From positions 1 through 64,000 of the forward strand of contig OY253656.1 of assembly GCA_958009055.1 (NCBI GenBank): 64,000 nucleotides of DNA. Reading direction: 5' to 3'. Position 1 is the stretch's first letter. Every line of letters begins with the position of its first letter. This DNA comes from Choricystis sp. odSpoLacu1 (Eukaryota > Chlorophyta > Trebouxiophyceae). Positions 45,738-57,800 of the stretch are shown here, one piece after another. The notes below the pieces were generated by a model. The model did not search any database, was not told where the DNA came from, and saw only the letters and a list, made by a program, of their open reading frames with translations. A program made the translations under genes and the position numbers.

Positions 45738-46066
45738 GTGGGGAGGGGGGCTGTGAGTGACACGCTCACACAGGACAGCGCCCCGTGGAGTGGGGGGCGT
45801 GTGTGTGTGTGGCGCGCGGCGTGAAGGAAAACAGCACACACGAAGAGAAACGGAGACTGAGAGCAAAGAGCAAAAACGGAGAAGGCTCTCTCTTGCTCAC
45901 ACTCTCTGTCTCACTTTCCTCTCTGCGTTTCTTTGTGTCGACACAGCGCCCCGCGCTTTTGCGACACGCACACACACACACACACGCTCCACCACACCGC
46001 GCGTCGGCGGAAGCAGGCTCCTTTCTTTTATTTCGTCCCACCTTCCCGCCGGCCGCACAAAAAACA
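45738..46066. other. Divergent promoter region
   Basis: Lies between the RSH start (minus) and the hydrolase start (plus). CT-rich and CACACA tracts (45967-45985), no gene. A shared bidirectional promoter is plausible from the spacing alone. Confidence 0.4.
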
Positions 46067-47910
46067 ATGCCCATCACCACCGTGCCCGGCGTCCCCCTGG
46101 CCACGCCGCGCACCGCCAAGACAAGCCGCGCCCACCCCACCGACATCTGGTATGAGCTGCACGGCGACAGCGCGCCCCGCCACGACGACGGGCGCGCGTC
46201 CCCGCCCCCCCGCGACGCGCGCCCGTGCGTCGTGTTTGTGGCTGGCCTGGGCGCGACCGCCAACATGTGGTGTCCCCAAGTCGAGGACATGCTGAGGCCG
46301 GTGGGCGGCGGCGGCGGCGCCGCCCCTGTGCGCGTGCTGACGCTGGACAACCGCGGGTGCGGGCGCTCCGGGTCGCCCCGCCCGCGTGGCGCCTACTCCA
46401 CCGCCGTCATGGCGGCCGACGTGCTGGCTGTACTGGTGCGTTGGAGATTGGGGGTGGGTGGGAATGTGGGGAGAGGAGGGGTGTGGCCGCGCGCGACGTG
46501 TGCGGCGCGGGGGGGCAGAGCGGTGAAAAGGACGGATGGCCCGCAAAAAGGCGCCCGCGGGGAGACGCCTCCTCGTCGCCCGCGCCCCCAGACCGCCCTG
46601 CCGACCGCAGCATCGACCAGCCTCACCACCCCGGTGCCTGTGTGGGGAGGCGGAAGAGACACCGCGCAGGAGGAGGCCGCCAACCGCCACCGTAAAAAAC
46701 GCGTGCGCCGCCTAGAAGGCCGCGCGCTTTCGCAGCCAGTAGCCTAGTCGCGTCGACGGCCACTCAACTTTCCTCCCTCACCTTCCCCCTCCTCCTCCAC
46801 AGGACCACGTCGGCTGGCACCACTCCGTCCACGTGGTGGGGCACAGCATGGGCGGCATGATCGCGTGCAAGCTGGCGGCGGCGGCGCCGGAGCGGGTGGC
46901 CAGGTGAGAGAGAGAGAGAGAAAACGACGCGGTTTCGGTTTGTCTTTGCCTCCTTCCTTTGACACCCACACCTTCCTCCTCCTCTCCACACACCCTTCCA
47001 CACCCAGCCTCACTATCATCTCCGCCACCGCGGGCGGCATGGGCATTGTCCCCACCCACCCCAAAGCCGTGGCCCGCGTATTGAAGCTCTTCTTCACGCG
47101 CGACCCTGCGGCACGCGCAGAAGTCGACCTCAAGCTGCACTTTGCGGCGGCGACACTGGATGCAGTGGTGAGTAGTGTGTGTGTGTGTGTGTGTTTTGGG
47201 GGGGCAAAGAGAGAGCAGAAGGGACGTTGTTTTCCGTTCTTCCTCACCACTTTTCTTCCCCTCCCACCCCACAGGACGAAGCCCACGGCCGCACCCGGCG
47301 CGACCTCCTGCGCGAGGAGTACCTAGAGTGTGCCACCGGCGGCGCCAGCGGCCAACCCCGGTCCGGCTTCCTGGGCCAACTCTCGGCCGCGTGGCGCCAC
47401 CGCGTGCGCGCCGCCGACGCCGCCTCCATCCGCGCCTTCCGCCTGCCCGTCCTCGTGGTGCATGGGAGGGCAGACTTGCTGGCCCCCCCAGCCCGGGGGG
47501 CCGGCCTGGCGGCGAGGCTGGGGGCGCCCTATGTCGAGCTGGAGGGCGCCCACTTTGTGACGCGCGAGCGCGGCCCCGAAGTCACCGCCCTGCTGCGCCA
47601 CGCGCTGGCGGCGGGGCCCGCCTGCGCGGCCGACCCGCACCGCGACCTGGCGCCTCGCAGGACGCCGACGCCGCCCCCCGCGGGCGCCGCGTGGGCCGTG
47701 TGCGGCGTGCCGTCCGCGCCCGTCGCCGTCCCCCTCGCCGCCAAAGCCGTGCCCGACGCTTTCCGCGGCGGCGTCGGCTGGCGGTCCACTTCCCCCACCA
47801 GTGCGCTGGACGCGCCCCTCACGCCGCCACGGCCGCTGGCGGCCGTGGCCGCGGTGCGCAGCGAGTCGGCGTGCCCCCTTGTGGAGGGGGGGGGCGCGTC
47901 GTCGGCCTGA
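46067..47910 (+). CDS. Alpha/beta hydrolase with C-terminal extension
   Basis: Exons 46067-46435, 46803-46903, 47008-47167 and 47275-47910 keep frame and give 421 residues. Features in order: CVVFVAGLGATANMWCPQVE (oxyanion strand), VLTLDNRGCGRSGSPRPRGA, HHSVHVVGHSMGGMIACKLA (nucleophile Ser in GHSMGG), SLTIISATAGGMG, FRLPVLVVHGRADLLAPPAR (catalytic Asp) and APYVELEGAHFVTRE (catalytic His). The last about 110 residues are Ala/Pro-rich with no recognisable domain. The DNRGCGRS and GHSMGG motifs resemble epoxide-hydrolase/esterase-like proteins, substrate unknown. Intron 1 is 367 bases. No clear signal peptide. Confidence 0.85.
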
Positions 47911-48676
47911 AGCGTTGGCAGGTCTTTTCCTTTTTGTTGAGAGTTGTTTGACGAGAGTTGAGAGTTGAGAGAGAGAGATGAAGAGGCGCCCCCCCCCCTC
48001 TTTTTTTGTGCCCGCCCCCTCCCCTTTTTTGCCGCACCGTCCGTTGTTTCACACACCGTGTTTCCCTTTTGCTTTGCCCACCGTTGCCGCCGTTTTTTTA
48101 CAAAAAAAGCACCACTGAACCTCCACACACCGTGCTGCGCCGTGTGAGCGGGGTGGCGCGCGCGTGCGTGTGTGTGGTGGGAGAGAGCTGCCCCAAACAC
48201 ACACCGCGCGCCGCTCCCCCGCCGCGCGTTTCTTTCCTTTGCGCGCACACTCCCAACACAGTGCCACCCCACCATTCACTTTCCACACACACATTCTTTT
48301 CTTTGCGGTTACATGCGAAACACGCCTTTCTTGGCCAGGCGGAGGGGAGGGGGGCGCAGGCCTCCAACACGCGCGTGTTGTCGACTCGACTCGCGCTGTG
48401 TGGCCACAACGCACCACCCTCCCTCTTCCTCTTCCTCTGCGCGACTTTTCACATTTTTGCCAGACGCACGAACCTGTTTGTAAGAGAGAGCGAGAGATCA
48501 CTTTTCGGTTTTTTTCACACGGGTGGGTGGCCGTTTGGTTTTTGCTGTGTGTGTGTGTTGGTTTTTGCTGTGTGTGTGTTTTTCAGAGGTTCTTCGCGCG
48601 CTCTCGCCACATCTACTCTTCCTTTCCTCCTCCCGCCTTCTCCTTGCCTTCCCCACACTCTCAAACCTCACTCAAC
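47911..48676. other. Intergenic spacer
   Basis: About 770 bases without a supported gene. T-rich and GTGT tracts (48540-48585) and CACACA tracts. Translations in all frames are low-complexity. Contains the promoter/5' UTR of the porin gene. Confidence 0.5.
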
Positions 48677-50125
48677 ATGCAGGCTGTCACCCGCGCCCTC
48701 GGCCTCTTCGACCTGGACGGCAACAAGGGCTCCGCCCGGTGAGTTGGAGGCAAGGAGGAAGCAGTTTTTTTTCGCGAGGGTCGAATTTTCGCGTTCGCCG
48801 CCCATCTGCCACCCCCTTCCCCCCCTCGCCGCCCCCCAACCCCCGCCCCAGCCCGCTCGACACTGTCGGGCGGTGTATTTGGTGGCGGCAGGGAGGGCAG
48901 AGAGGCAGGGCCAGGCGGGGGGACGTCACGTGGCGGCCAAAAAATGGGCGGGCAAGGGGTTGGGTGAACCGTTTCACTCTGGCCGCCGCCGCCCCCGCTC
49001 CCGCCCTCCCCACCCCCCACACCCCCGCTCGGCACATGCGTGTGCATGTCGCCGAGTGACGGGGGGGGGCGGCGGGCGCGCGGGAGGGGGGGGGGCGGCG
49101 GCTGGCAGGCGTGTCGGCGCGCGTGCTGACCGGGACGGTCGTGTTTTGGGCGTCGGCGAAACACGATGCCCGCTTGCCCTGGCCACGCCCGCCAGCCTGC
49201 GCCTGTTATTACGCACGCAAACGGAGTGGGGTGCATCAGCGGCCATGTCGGGCGGAGGAGAGGGGAAGGGTTGTGGGGAAACAGAGACGCACGGGGGGTG
49301 TCGTGAGCAGGGGGGGAGGAGGGGATGGCTCGACAGCACGAGATCCCCTCGTCGCGTTCGTTGTTCCCTCTCTTTGCCCTAGGCACTCTCACTCACCTCT
49401 CTCCTCCCTCCCACTCCACTCACAGCGGCCGCGTCGACGCCACCAAAGAGCTGGACGATTTCACCCTCACCGCCTCCGTCACCGACAAGACGGTGCAAGA
49501 CGTGGACGCCGCCCCCTGGCTCGCGGACGCCCTCATCACCGCCCGCACCAAAAAGGACGGCACCAACCTGATTGTCGGCTACGACGCCGGCCAGAAGGGC
49601 GCTCTGGCGGGTGTCATGACCGCCACCGAGCTGGCAGGCAAGGACGTCGACCTGGGCGCCACCTGGTTCCAAAACGGCAACCACGTGCGCTGCGAGGGCA
49701 ACGTCAAGATCGACGACCGCCAGTCGCTGTGGGCCACCAAGACGCTCAACGACGACAACGATGTCGGCAACGCCACCGTCGTCAACCTGGCGGAGCGCAA
49801 GCAGTTCATCATCGAGCCGTTCAACATCCCTGTGTCGACGGGGGCTGTGAAATACAGCATCGAGCGCGAGGGCTACACCGTGGAGCCCGCGTACGACCTC
49901 AACACGAAAGGCGCCTTCCTGTCCGTGTCCAAGTCGCACAAGGGGTACACCTTCCGCCCCCAGTACGCGTTTGCGGATGAGGTGGCTCTGCTGGAGGTCG
50001 CCCTGGACGACAAGGACGGCGGCGCGCGCCCGCTGGTGCGCGCATTTGCCAAGGCCAACGCGGGCGCCAAAGGCTTTGGCCCCGTGTCGCTGGGCGTCAT
50101 CGCGGACAAGGCGTGGGAGTTCTGA
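48677..50125 (+). CDS. Beta-barrel pore protein, OEP24-like
   Basis: Exons 48677-48738 and 49426-50125 (phase 2) give 253 residues. No signal peptide and no hydrophobic helix. The chain alternates short amphipathic strands, e.g. LDDFTLTASVTD, NLIVGYDAGQ, DVDLGATWFQNGNHVRCEG, AVKYSIEREGYTVEPAYDL, FLSVSKSHKGYTFRPQYAFA and EVALLEVALDD, and ends SLGVIADKAWEF with a terminal aromatic. Length, TASVTD near the N-terminus, the KY..EREG.T.EP.YD block and the W-E ending resemble the plastid outer-envelope pore OEP24. A mitochondrial VDAC is the alternative, but its length (about 280) and motifs fit less well. An outer-membrane metabolite channel is inferred. The 687-base intron is the longest seen in the window. 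Confidence 0.55.
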
Positions 50126-50838
50126 GGAGAGGGGTTGGTGAAAAGAGAATCAAAAAAAGGCGAAAGGGCTGCGCAACGCTGAGGTGGGTTTTGTTCAGAC
50201 CCGCCCCCCCACGCTGCGATTTTTTCCAAGCCGACGCGCGCGCTGAGGGTAGGCGGCCCTTTTTTTTCTTTCATCCCACCCAAAGAAACAAAAAAACATT
50301 TGCTGGAGAGCGAGTGGATTGACGGGCCGAGAGCAACAAACCCAACCCCCCCCCCTCGGGTAAAAACGAACGGGCGGTGATAAAAAAAATCCCCCTTTCT
50401 TTTCGCCACCCGCGCGCGAGCGGTGTCCCCGAGTCGGCCACACGGCCACTCTCGGGCGCCGCCCCGCGTCAATTTTGGAGATCCGGGGCCGCCTCGCCAC
50501 TTTTTCTTTCTGGTTTTGCGTGAGCGTGTGTTTGGTGCGCGTGCTTTGAGCACACTGCCTTCCACCGCCCGCCCCCCAGAAACTGTGCGATTCGCGCGCT
50601 TCCCGCGTTTTCGTGTGAGTGAGAACTTTTGTCGATCGTGTAAAGAAGCGTGAAAATGAGCGCCGAAAAAGAAACAGAGAGGGGAAAAGGGGTCGACCGA
50701 AAAACGAAGACAACGCTTCGCAATCGAGGCATCTGTCTCTCTTTTTTGCGGCCCCCGGCGGCCGCGCACGGGGACCGCCTCCTCTCTCCCTGTGTGTGGC
50801 TCTGCACAGTCTCACTCAACCCTTCCCTCGCGTCACCA
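50126..50838. other. Intergenic spacer
   Basis: About 710 bases with A/T runs (50270-50300, 50385-50402) and no protein-like frame. 3' UTR of the porin gene and promoter of the transporter. Confidence 0.5.
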
Positions 50839-52526
50839 ATGTCCACCCCCCTGTACTCGGGCCGCCTCGCGTCGTCGACGCGCGCCGCGCCGCGCGCGCC
50901 GCTCTCGTCCCTGCACGCTTCCCTGTCCGACTCGGCGTACAGTGACGGTCTGGGGGCACCATCCTTATCGTCGCGTGGTGGTGGTGTCGGGCATCAGCCT
51001 GGCCCTGCCTCCCGCTCCCAACAGTCCTCCCCTGCGCACCGCCACACCATCGTCGCCCTGTGCGCCGCCGCCACGGCGGTCGCGTATATAGAGCGGGTAG
51101 GCTTTGCCATTGCCTACGCTGCGGCAGCGGACGCGGCGGCCGCGGGCGGCGCGCGCGCCGACGCATCGACTGGAGCCGTCCTTTCCGCCTTTTACTGGGG
51201 CTACGCCCTGTCCCAGATTCCCGGAGGCTGGGCGGCCGCCCGTTGGGGCGGTTCCAGCGTGCTGACGGCGTCGTTTGCGCTGTGGAGTGTGGCGACACTG
51301 CTGACCCCGCTCTCCGCGGGCCCACGCGCGCGTGCCGCGACTGCGACGGGGCGGGTGGCGGTGGGGGTGGCGCAGGGCGCGTTGATACCCGCCATGCACA
51401 CTGTGTTGAGCCAGGTGAGATGGGAGAGAGAGAAGGAGTGTGTCGGGGTGGTGGGGAGGGGCCAACAAAGAACAAAAGCTTTCTCTCACCACCGCCACAA
51501 CTCCCCATCCTCCTCCCAGTGGATCCCGCCCCACGAACGCGCACGAGCCACGTCGGCAGCCACGTCTGGTATGTACGCGGGCGCCGCTGCAGCCTCCCTG
51601 CTGATGCCGCGCCTGGTTGCAGCGGCAGGCCCGTCGTCCGCGCCCCGCCTCGCGGGCGGCCTGGGCCTCGCCTGGCTGGCTGCTTGGCGCCTCACGGGCG
51701 GCGGGGACGCGCCCTGGCACGGCCAGTCGCCCCTGCCCACGAGTGGGGGAGGTGGCAGCACACAGACCCGCCGCAAGAGCACACCCACCCCCCCACCCTG
51801 GCGCCGCATGCTGGCCTCCCCCGCGGTGTGGGCCATCACGGTCTGCAACTTTGCGTTCCACTACGCGTTCTACGTCGTCATGAACTGGATGCCGTCCTAT
51901 TTTGAGAGGGTGCTGGGCGCGCCGCTGGCAAAATCGCGGGGGGGGGGGCGCCCTCCCTTACGCCCTCATGTTCGCCGCCGCCAATGTGGGGGGGGCGGCG
52001 GGGGACGCGCTGACGCGGGGCGACGTGCGGCGCGTGGCGTGGGCGCGCAAAGTGGTCAACAGTGTGGGTGAGTAGTGGGGGGGGGGGGAGGGTCGTTTTT
52101 GTTTTTGTTTTGCCACGTTTTACCGCCGCAAACTCACCCCAACTCACATACACATCAGGCTTCACCTTATGCGCCCTGTCCCTGCTGCGCATGCCGGCCG
52201 CCACCACCCCCGCCGCCGGCGTCGCCGCCACCGCCGCCGCGCTGGGCGCGGCGGGCCTCGCGCGCGGCGGCTTCGCCGTCAACCACATGGACATCGCGCC
52301 CCGGCACGCGGGCGCGTTGATGGCGCTCAGCAATACGGCGGGCACCGCGGCCGGCGTCATCGGCGTGTCTGCCACGGGGGCGCTGCTGCAGGCTGCAGGC
52401 GACGACGCGCGCGCAGGGTGGCGGGTCGCGTGCGGCGTGGCGGCTGCCACGGTGGCGGTGGCGGGGGTGATGTTTGCCGCGTGCGCGCGGGGGGAGAGAC
52501 TGTTTGGGGAGACGGTGGATTATTGA
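50839..52526 (+). CDS. SLC17/PHT4-type MFS anion transporter (apparent frameshift)
   Basis: Exons 50839-51414, 51520-52067 and 52159-52526. After a Ser-rich N-terminus of about 70 residues, TM1 is IVALCAAATAVAYIERVGFA. TM2 and the following loop, LSAFYWGYALSQIPGGWAAA then RWGG, carry the SLC17 signature. RVAVGVAQGALIPAMHTVLS and WIPPHERARATSAATSGMYA follow. Later helices are WAITVCNFAFHYAFYVVMNW, ALPYALMFAAANVGG and GVIGVSATGALLQAAG. The frame breaks in an 11-G run (51938-51948); with ten Gs it reads through into ALPYALMFAAAN. Relatives carry phosphate or organic anions with Na+ or H+, and the plant PHT4/ANTR members are plastid envelope or thylakoid proteins. The Ser-rich leader could be a targeting region. 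About 496 residues if corrected. Confidence 0.85.
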
Positions 52527-52740
52527 GTGAGAGGAGGTTGGTAGGGGCGTTGTTTTCCATCCGTCATTCCGTTGAGTTTTTGTGCGTTTCCCTCTCTCTG
52601 TGTGTTACATTTTTTCACGCCACCCCCGCTGTCTCTCAGCAAGCAAAGCCAGATGAAAAAAATATAAAGAAATAAGGCAGGGGGTTCGTTGGGTTTTTTT
52701 GTTTTCGTCCCGCTCTCTCTCTCCCCTCTTCTCTCTCTCT

Positions 52741-54800
52741 TCACTTCTTGTCCATCAGCCCCTCCCCCATGCCCACCCCCAGCGCCGGCAGCGCGCCACC
52801 CTCTTCCACCGTCGTCCCAGGCAGCGCCAGCGCGCGTTCAGCGACGATCGCGCGGTCGCCCAGTGACACACGCGCGTGTTCGACCGTAAACTCGCCCCCG
52901 CGGAACGTGCCAACGTGAGCAAACAGAGTCGCCCCTTTGCCCACGACCGCCCCTTCCCCCACATCCAGCAGGTCGTAGTCCATGAAGTCGTCGGAGGCGA
53001 GGGTGGCGCGGGCCCCGATGCGTGCGCCCAGGGCGCGTAAAAGGGTGGCGTGCCAGGCTGACCCGACGACAGCGTCACCCACGCCCGTCAACCGGGCCAG
53101 GGGGGCCAGCACGCCCGCCACCGCCAGGCGACGGTGGTAGGCGGGCGTGTGACGCACGAAGGGAGCGGTGGACTGGCGGCCGGCCAGGCCCCACTTGGCG
53201 GCAACGGCAGCCGCGCCCGTCGCGAGCGCGGCGAGCGTGGTTCCGGCGACGGCAGCCGCGACCGCGGACGCCGGCGCGGGCGGCAGCACGTCCGCGGCAG
53301 CTGCTGTCGCAGCCGACCCGACGACCGTGGCGGTCGCCAGGGACGCGAGGACGATGGCCGCGGTCGCGCACGGCAGCGTGGCCTCGATGGCCGCCGCGCG
53401 CGCGTCGGCGCCGCGCGGCGCGCCGACGTCCAGTGTGGCCAGCGGCACGGCGGGCGCCCCCATGTACAGCGTGCGGTCTGCCAGGGGACCCGACGCACCG
53501 TCGGCCGGGGTGGCGGCCCCCAGCACGGTGCCGACGCCGAGGGTGGCGCCAGGCAACAGTGCGGAGCGCACGCCCACGATCGCTTGATCGCCCAGCGTGA
53601 TGGCCGCGATGCGCCCGGTGGTCGCATTCAGCGCATTCCCGGGCAGAATGGCACATCTGTCGCCCACGTGCACGTGGGCCCCGATGGCCAGGACGTCGGC
53701 CAGGGCGGCGTCGACGGCCGCGTAGCGAAACGCGGCGGCCGACCCGCGGCCAACACGCGCGCCCAGCACACGCAGCCAGGCGCCATCCCAGCCACACCCG
53801 CCCAGCAGGATGGCGCGGGAGGCGGCCGCCGTGGTGGCCAGGCGCACGGCGTGCAGGAGGGCGGCGTACCAGGAAGCGTGGGGGTAGGTGCAGGGGGCGA
53901 CGCGGCCGAGGAGGGCGTGCTTAAACGCGACCGCAGCGGCTGACAGGGCCATCGCATAAACACTGTACCCAACAGCCACGGCACAAGCGACACGCGGAAA
54001 CGACGCCACAGACACCGCCGCCGCTCCAGGCAGCAGCAGGGGCACCGCGGGCGCCAGGGCGGGGGTGGTCAGAGCAAGCAGCGCAGCGACAGCCGCACCA
54101 GGCGCGCCGCCACCGCCGCCGCCGCACACGCCAGCAAAGGCCGCGTGCCCCGCCACCGCGGCGCCCGCGTGCAGCATGCCCCACACGTAGCTCAGCAGGG
54201 CGTGCGCCGCCAGGGAGGCGGCGGGAGGCAGGGAGCGGGCGGTGTGTGGCGGGGGGTCGGCCCAGGCGTTGTTGTTGGTCGCTGTCGCAGCCGCGCACGC
54301 AGCCAGCAAGGCCGCCGCCCCCGCGGGCAAACCGCCCACCGCCCCCCCAGCCGCCGCTTTGGCCACGCAGCGCGGCGCGCCTGGGGCGGCCGCCACGCGC
54401 AGGGACGGCAGGGTGGCCCCGGGCGCGACGCGGCCGCCGGCAGGCACGTGCGCGAGCGGCGCGACGCGGGCACCCGCCCCCACAATCGCGGGCGCAAAAT
54501 ACAGCCACCCATCGGGGGAAGCGGCGTGACAGGCCACGCTGGCGCCAGTGTCGAGGACGGCGGCGTCGCCCAGGGTGAACAGATCAGCGTCAGCGACATC
54601 CACACTCGCGACATGAGCGCCCGCCCCCACGCGCGCCCCCAGCGCCCGCAGCCAGGCCGCCGCGGCGGGCGTGCCTGTCAGCGAGCGCGCCACTAGCGCG
54701 TTGGCGGACGCCACGGACCGGTCGGCCGCCCAGTAGCGGGCGTGCGCGAGCGTGTGGCGGCGCAGCGGGCGCGCGGCACCGGTGCCGGGGGCGACCAGCT
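52741..54800 (-). other. Pls-type terminal module: three LbH/membrane repeats in the PKS C-terminus
   Basis: This part of the PKS frame encodes three cassettes. Each begins with one or more hydrophobic segments, then 'W...LLRALGARIG......', then a short beta-helix with GDxAxV/GAxV hexads: DLFTLGDAAVLDTGAS and GAGARVAPLAHVPAGGRVAP; ADVLAIGAHVHVGDRCAILP and TLGDQAIVGVRSALLPGATL; DYDLLDVGEGAVVGKGATLF and SLGDRAIVAERALALPGTTV. The arrangement resembles the terminal domain of NRPS-like enzymes such as epsilon-poly-L-lysine synthetase (TIGR02353-type), where membrane helices and tandem transferase-like subdomains elongate the product. Here it follows a polyketide carrier domain. It probably anchors the enzyme in a membrane and transfers the acyl chain from the ACP. 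Confidence 0.65.
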
Positions 54801-57800
54801 TGCGGGTGGCGGCGGTCAGGGTGAGCAGGATGAGGCCGCCGATTGCGGCCAGGAGAGGGGTGAGCAGGAGGGTGGTGAGCAGGGTGGTGGTGGCCACCGC
54901 TGCACGAGCAGGCAGCGTGTACGCGGCAACCGCCACCGCCGTCACCAGGGCCATGCCCGCCGTCGTGGCGGCCGCCCAGGCGACGGGGGACAGCAGGCCT
55001 GCGTCGGGGGAGGCAGGGGGGGCGGGCGCAGCAGCGACCAGCCGCGCGGCCAGCGCGGCCGGCGCGGGCGCGACCGCAGCGACCGCGGACGCCGTCACGG
55101 CCGCGCCAGCAGCCGCTTTGACGGGAGCGGGGGGAGCCGCTGCCGCCGCAGCGGCAGGCTTGGGCGGCGGCGGCGGCGGCGGCGCCACCGCGTCCGCCCC
55201 GCCAGCCAGCTCTCCACCGTCGCTGCCGCCGTCCGCCTCCTCAACCGCCGCCTTCTTCTTTCTGCCACCACCCCCACTCTCCACGCCTGCCTCCTTCTCC
55301 AACGCACGCAGCTTGGCCAGGGTCAACGCCGCCACCTCCTCCAGCGGGAACGGGCGCCCCAGCATGCGCTGCACGCGCGACCGCACCTCCACCGCCTGCA
55401 TGGAGTCGATGCCCATGCCCGACAGGGGGGCGTCCTCCGCGATGTCGCCCTCCTTGGCGCCCAGCAGGTCGAGCACGACTTCGACGAGGGAGCGGCCGTC
55501 GTCGCCGCCGTCGGCGCCGCCGCCGCCGCGTAGCGTGCGCGCACAGATCTGGACGACGGGGGGAGGGGCGGTGCGGGGGCACAGCAGTTCACCCAACAGA
55601 CACAGACACTCGTCAATGGGTTGGGGGACGAGCAGGTGCAGAAAGTTGATGGCTTTGCCGGTGGCGCGCGCCGACTCGAGCATGACCTCGGCAACGAAGC
55701 CGACGTCCCCCACCGCGCCCCACTGCACCGCCAGGGCGGGGCGGCCGGACGCGCGGCGCGCCCGGGCCAGGGCGTCCAGGCAGCCGTTGGCGTAGCAGTA
55801 GTTGGCTTGGCCGGGTTGAGGCGCGTGGGCCGCGACCGACGAAAACATGACAAAGTGGGGGACTGAGGCGTGGGCGGCATCCAGCGCGGCCGCCAGGTTG
55901 GCGGCGCCGACGGCTTTGGGGGAGACCACCTTGGTCCAGGAGGCGCCGTCTTGTTTGGACATCAGCCTGTCGTCGATGACCATGGCAAGATGGAACACGC
56001 CCCCGATCGCCCCCTTGGCCCCTGCCTCTTGCAGCAGCGCCTCCGCCCCTGCCTCCGATTCCACATCAGCAGTCGACACCGCCACATCCACGCCGCGCGC
56101 CGCCAGCGCCGCCAGCGCGCGCGCCTGCTCCCCCGTGCGCACGCCGCGCCTCGACGTCAGCACGAGGCGCGTCGCGCCGCGCTGGGCCAGCCAGACGGTC
56201 AGAGCCAGGCCAAAGCCGCCCAGGCCGCCGGTGACGATGTAGACAGCGGTGGGGTCGGCGGCAAAGCCGGGGGTGACGTCCAGGGTGGAGGGTGAGGGGA
56301 TGGGGACAGGGGTCGCGGCAGCGTCTGCGTCTTCATTCTCCGCCACCTTTTTCTTTTTGGTCAGCTCCGGCGGCGGCGCATACTCCAGCACGCCCTCACC
56401 ATCATCCACCTGCAGCAACACTTTGCCCACGTGCGTGCCGGCCGCCAGGTAGCGGAACGCGTCCTGCGCGCGCGCGACGGGAAACGCGGTCCACGGAAGC
56501 GGCACCACCTCCCCAGCCGCCAGCCCAGCCGCCAGCATGCCGTGCACCCGCCACGCGTCGTCGGCACCGCCCGGGCCGGACGCGTCCACAAACAAAGAGT
56601 CCAGGTTGATGCCCTGAAACGAGATGTTGTGGTGCATGGGCGCCATCGGCAGGCGCGTCCCCTGCAGAATGTCAAACTTGCCAATCTCCAGCAGCGACCC
56701 CCCCGTCGCCACGCAGCGCACGGTGGCGTGCAGCAGGTCGCCCGCCAGCGCGTTGAGGGCCAGCTTGACGCCCCGGCCGCGGGTGCCGTGCATGACGGTG
56801 GCCTCAAAGGCGGTGGAGCGCGAGTCGCCGATGTGGTCGGGTTTCAACCCATCCCGACCAAACGTCCTCAACAGCAGGTCCCTCTTGGCCGCCGACCCGC
56901 ACGTCACGTACACGTCGCACCCGCGCGCCAGGGCGATGCGGGAGGCGGCCATGCCGACGGCGCCCGTGGCGGAGTGGATGAGGATCGCGTCGCGGGGGGT
57001 TAACGCACCGCGCGCGATCAAAGCGTAGTAGGCCGTCATGTAGGCCACCGGCACCGTGGCAGCCTCCTTCAAAGACCACGCAGCCGGCACCTCCCACACC
57101 AAGTGAGGCAGAGTGGAAAGCCTGGTGGCCATGGCGTGGCGGCCGACCCCCATGACGCGCGCGCCCGCCGCGCGCGGCGCGCCGGGGCGGCCGACCGCGG
57201 CGGCGGGGGGGGAGGCGACCAGCGTGCCCGCAAACTCGAACCCCAGCCTCGCCCCAATGTAGCCGTTGCCCATGGCATCATTGTTGAGCTTGCTGTAGGC
57301 CAGCATGACGTCTTTGAAGTTGAGGGCAGCGTAGGAGACGTCGACCGCGACCGGTGCATCCACGTCACCCACATGCGGCGGCGGCGGCTCGTTCTCCACC
57401 CAGTGGAAGGAGTCGAGGTCGCCATACGTGCCGATCTGGAGGCGGGCGCCGTGCGGCAGGGTGGTCTTGGGGGTGGGCACCGCATCACCGTAGCGCACGT
57501 TGGCCAGCGTGAAAGTCCCAACGCGGCCGCCGCACACGATGTTGCGGGTGAGGTCCAGGGGGGCGACGCGGTCGATGGTGGCGGCCAGGCCGTCCACTCC
57601 ACCGGCGGTGCCGTCTGCATCGTAGGCCAGGCGCAGCAGGGCGCCGTGGGGTTCGACAAACAGCGCGTTGGCGGCGGCCGCGGTGCCGGGGGATGCGGCT
57701 GCATCGCCCACCAGCCACAGGCGCGCGTTGGGCAGGGTGGGGGCGGTGGAGGCAGGCTCGGTGGAGGCGGCGGCAGCGTCGGCCGCGCCACCCTCCTCCC

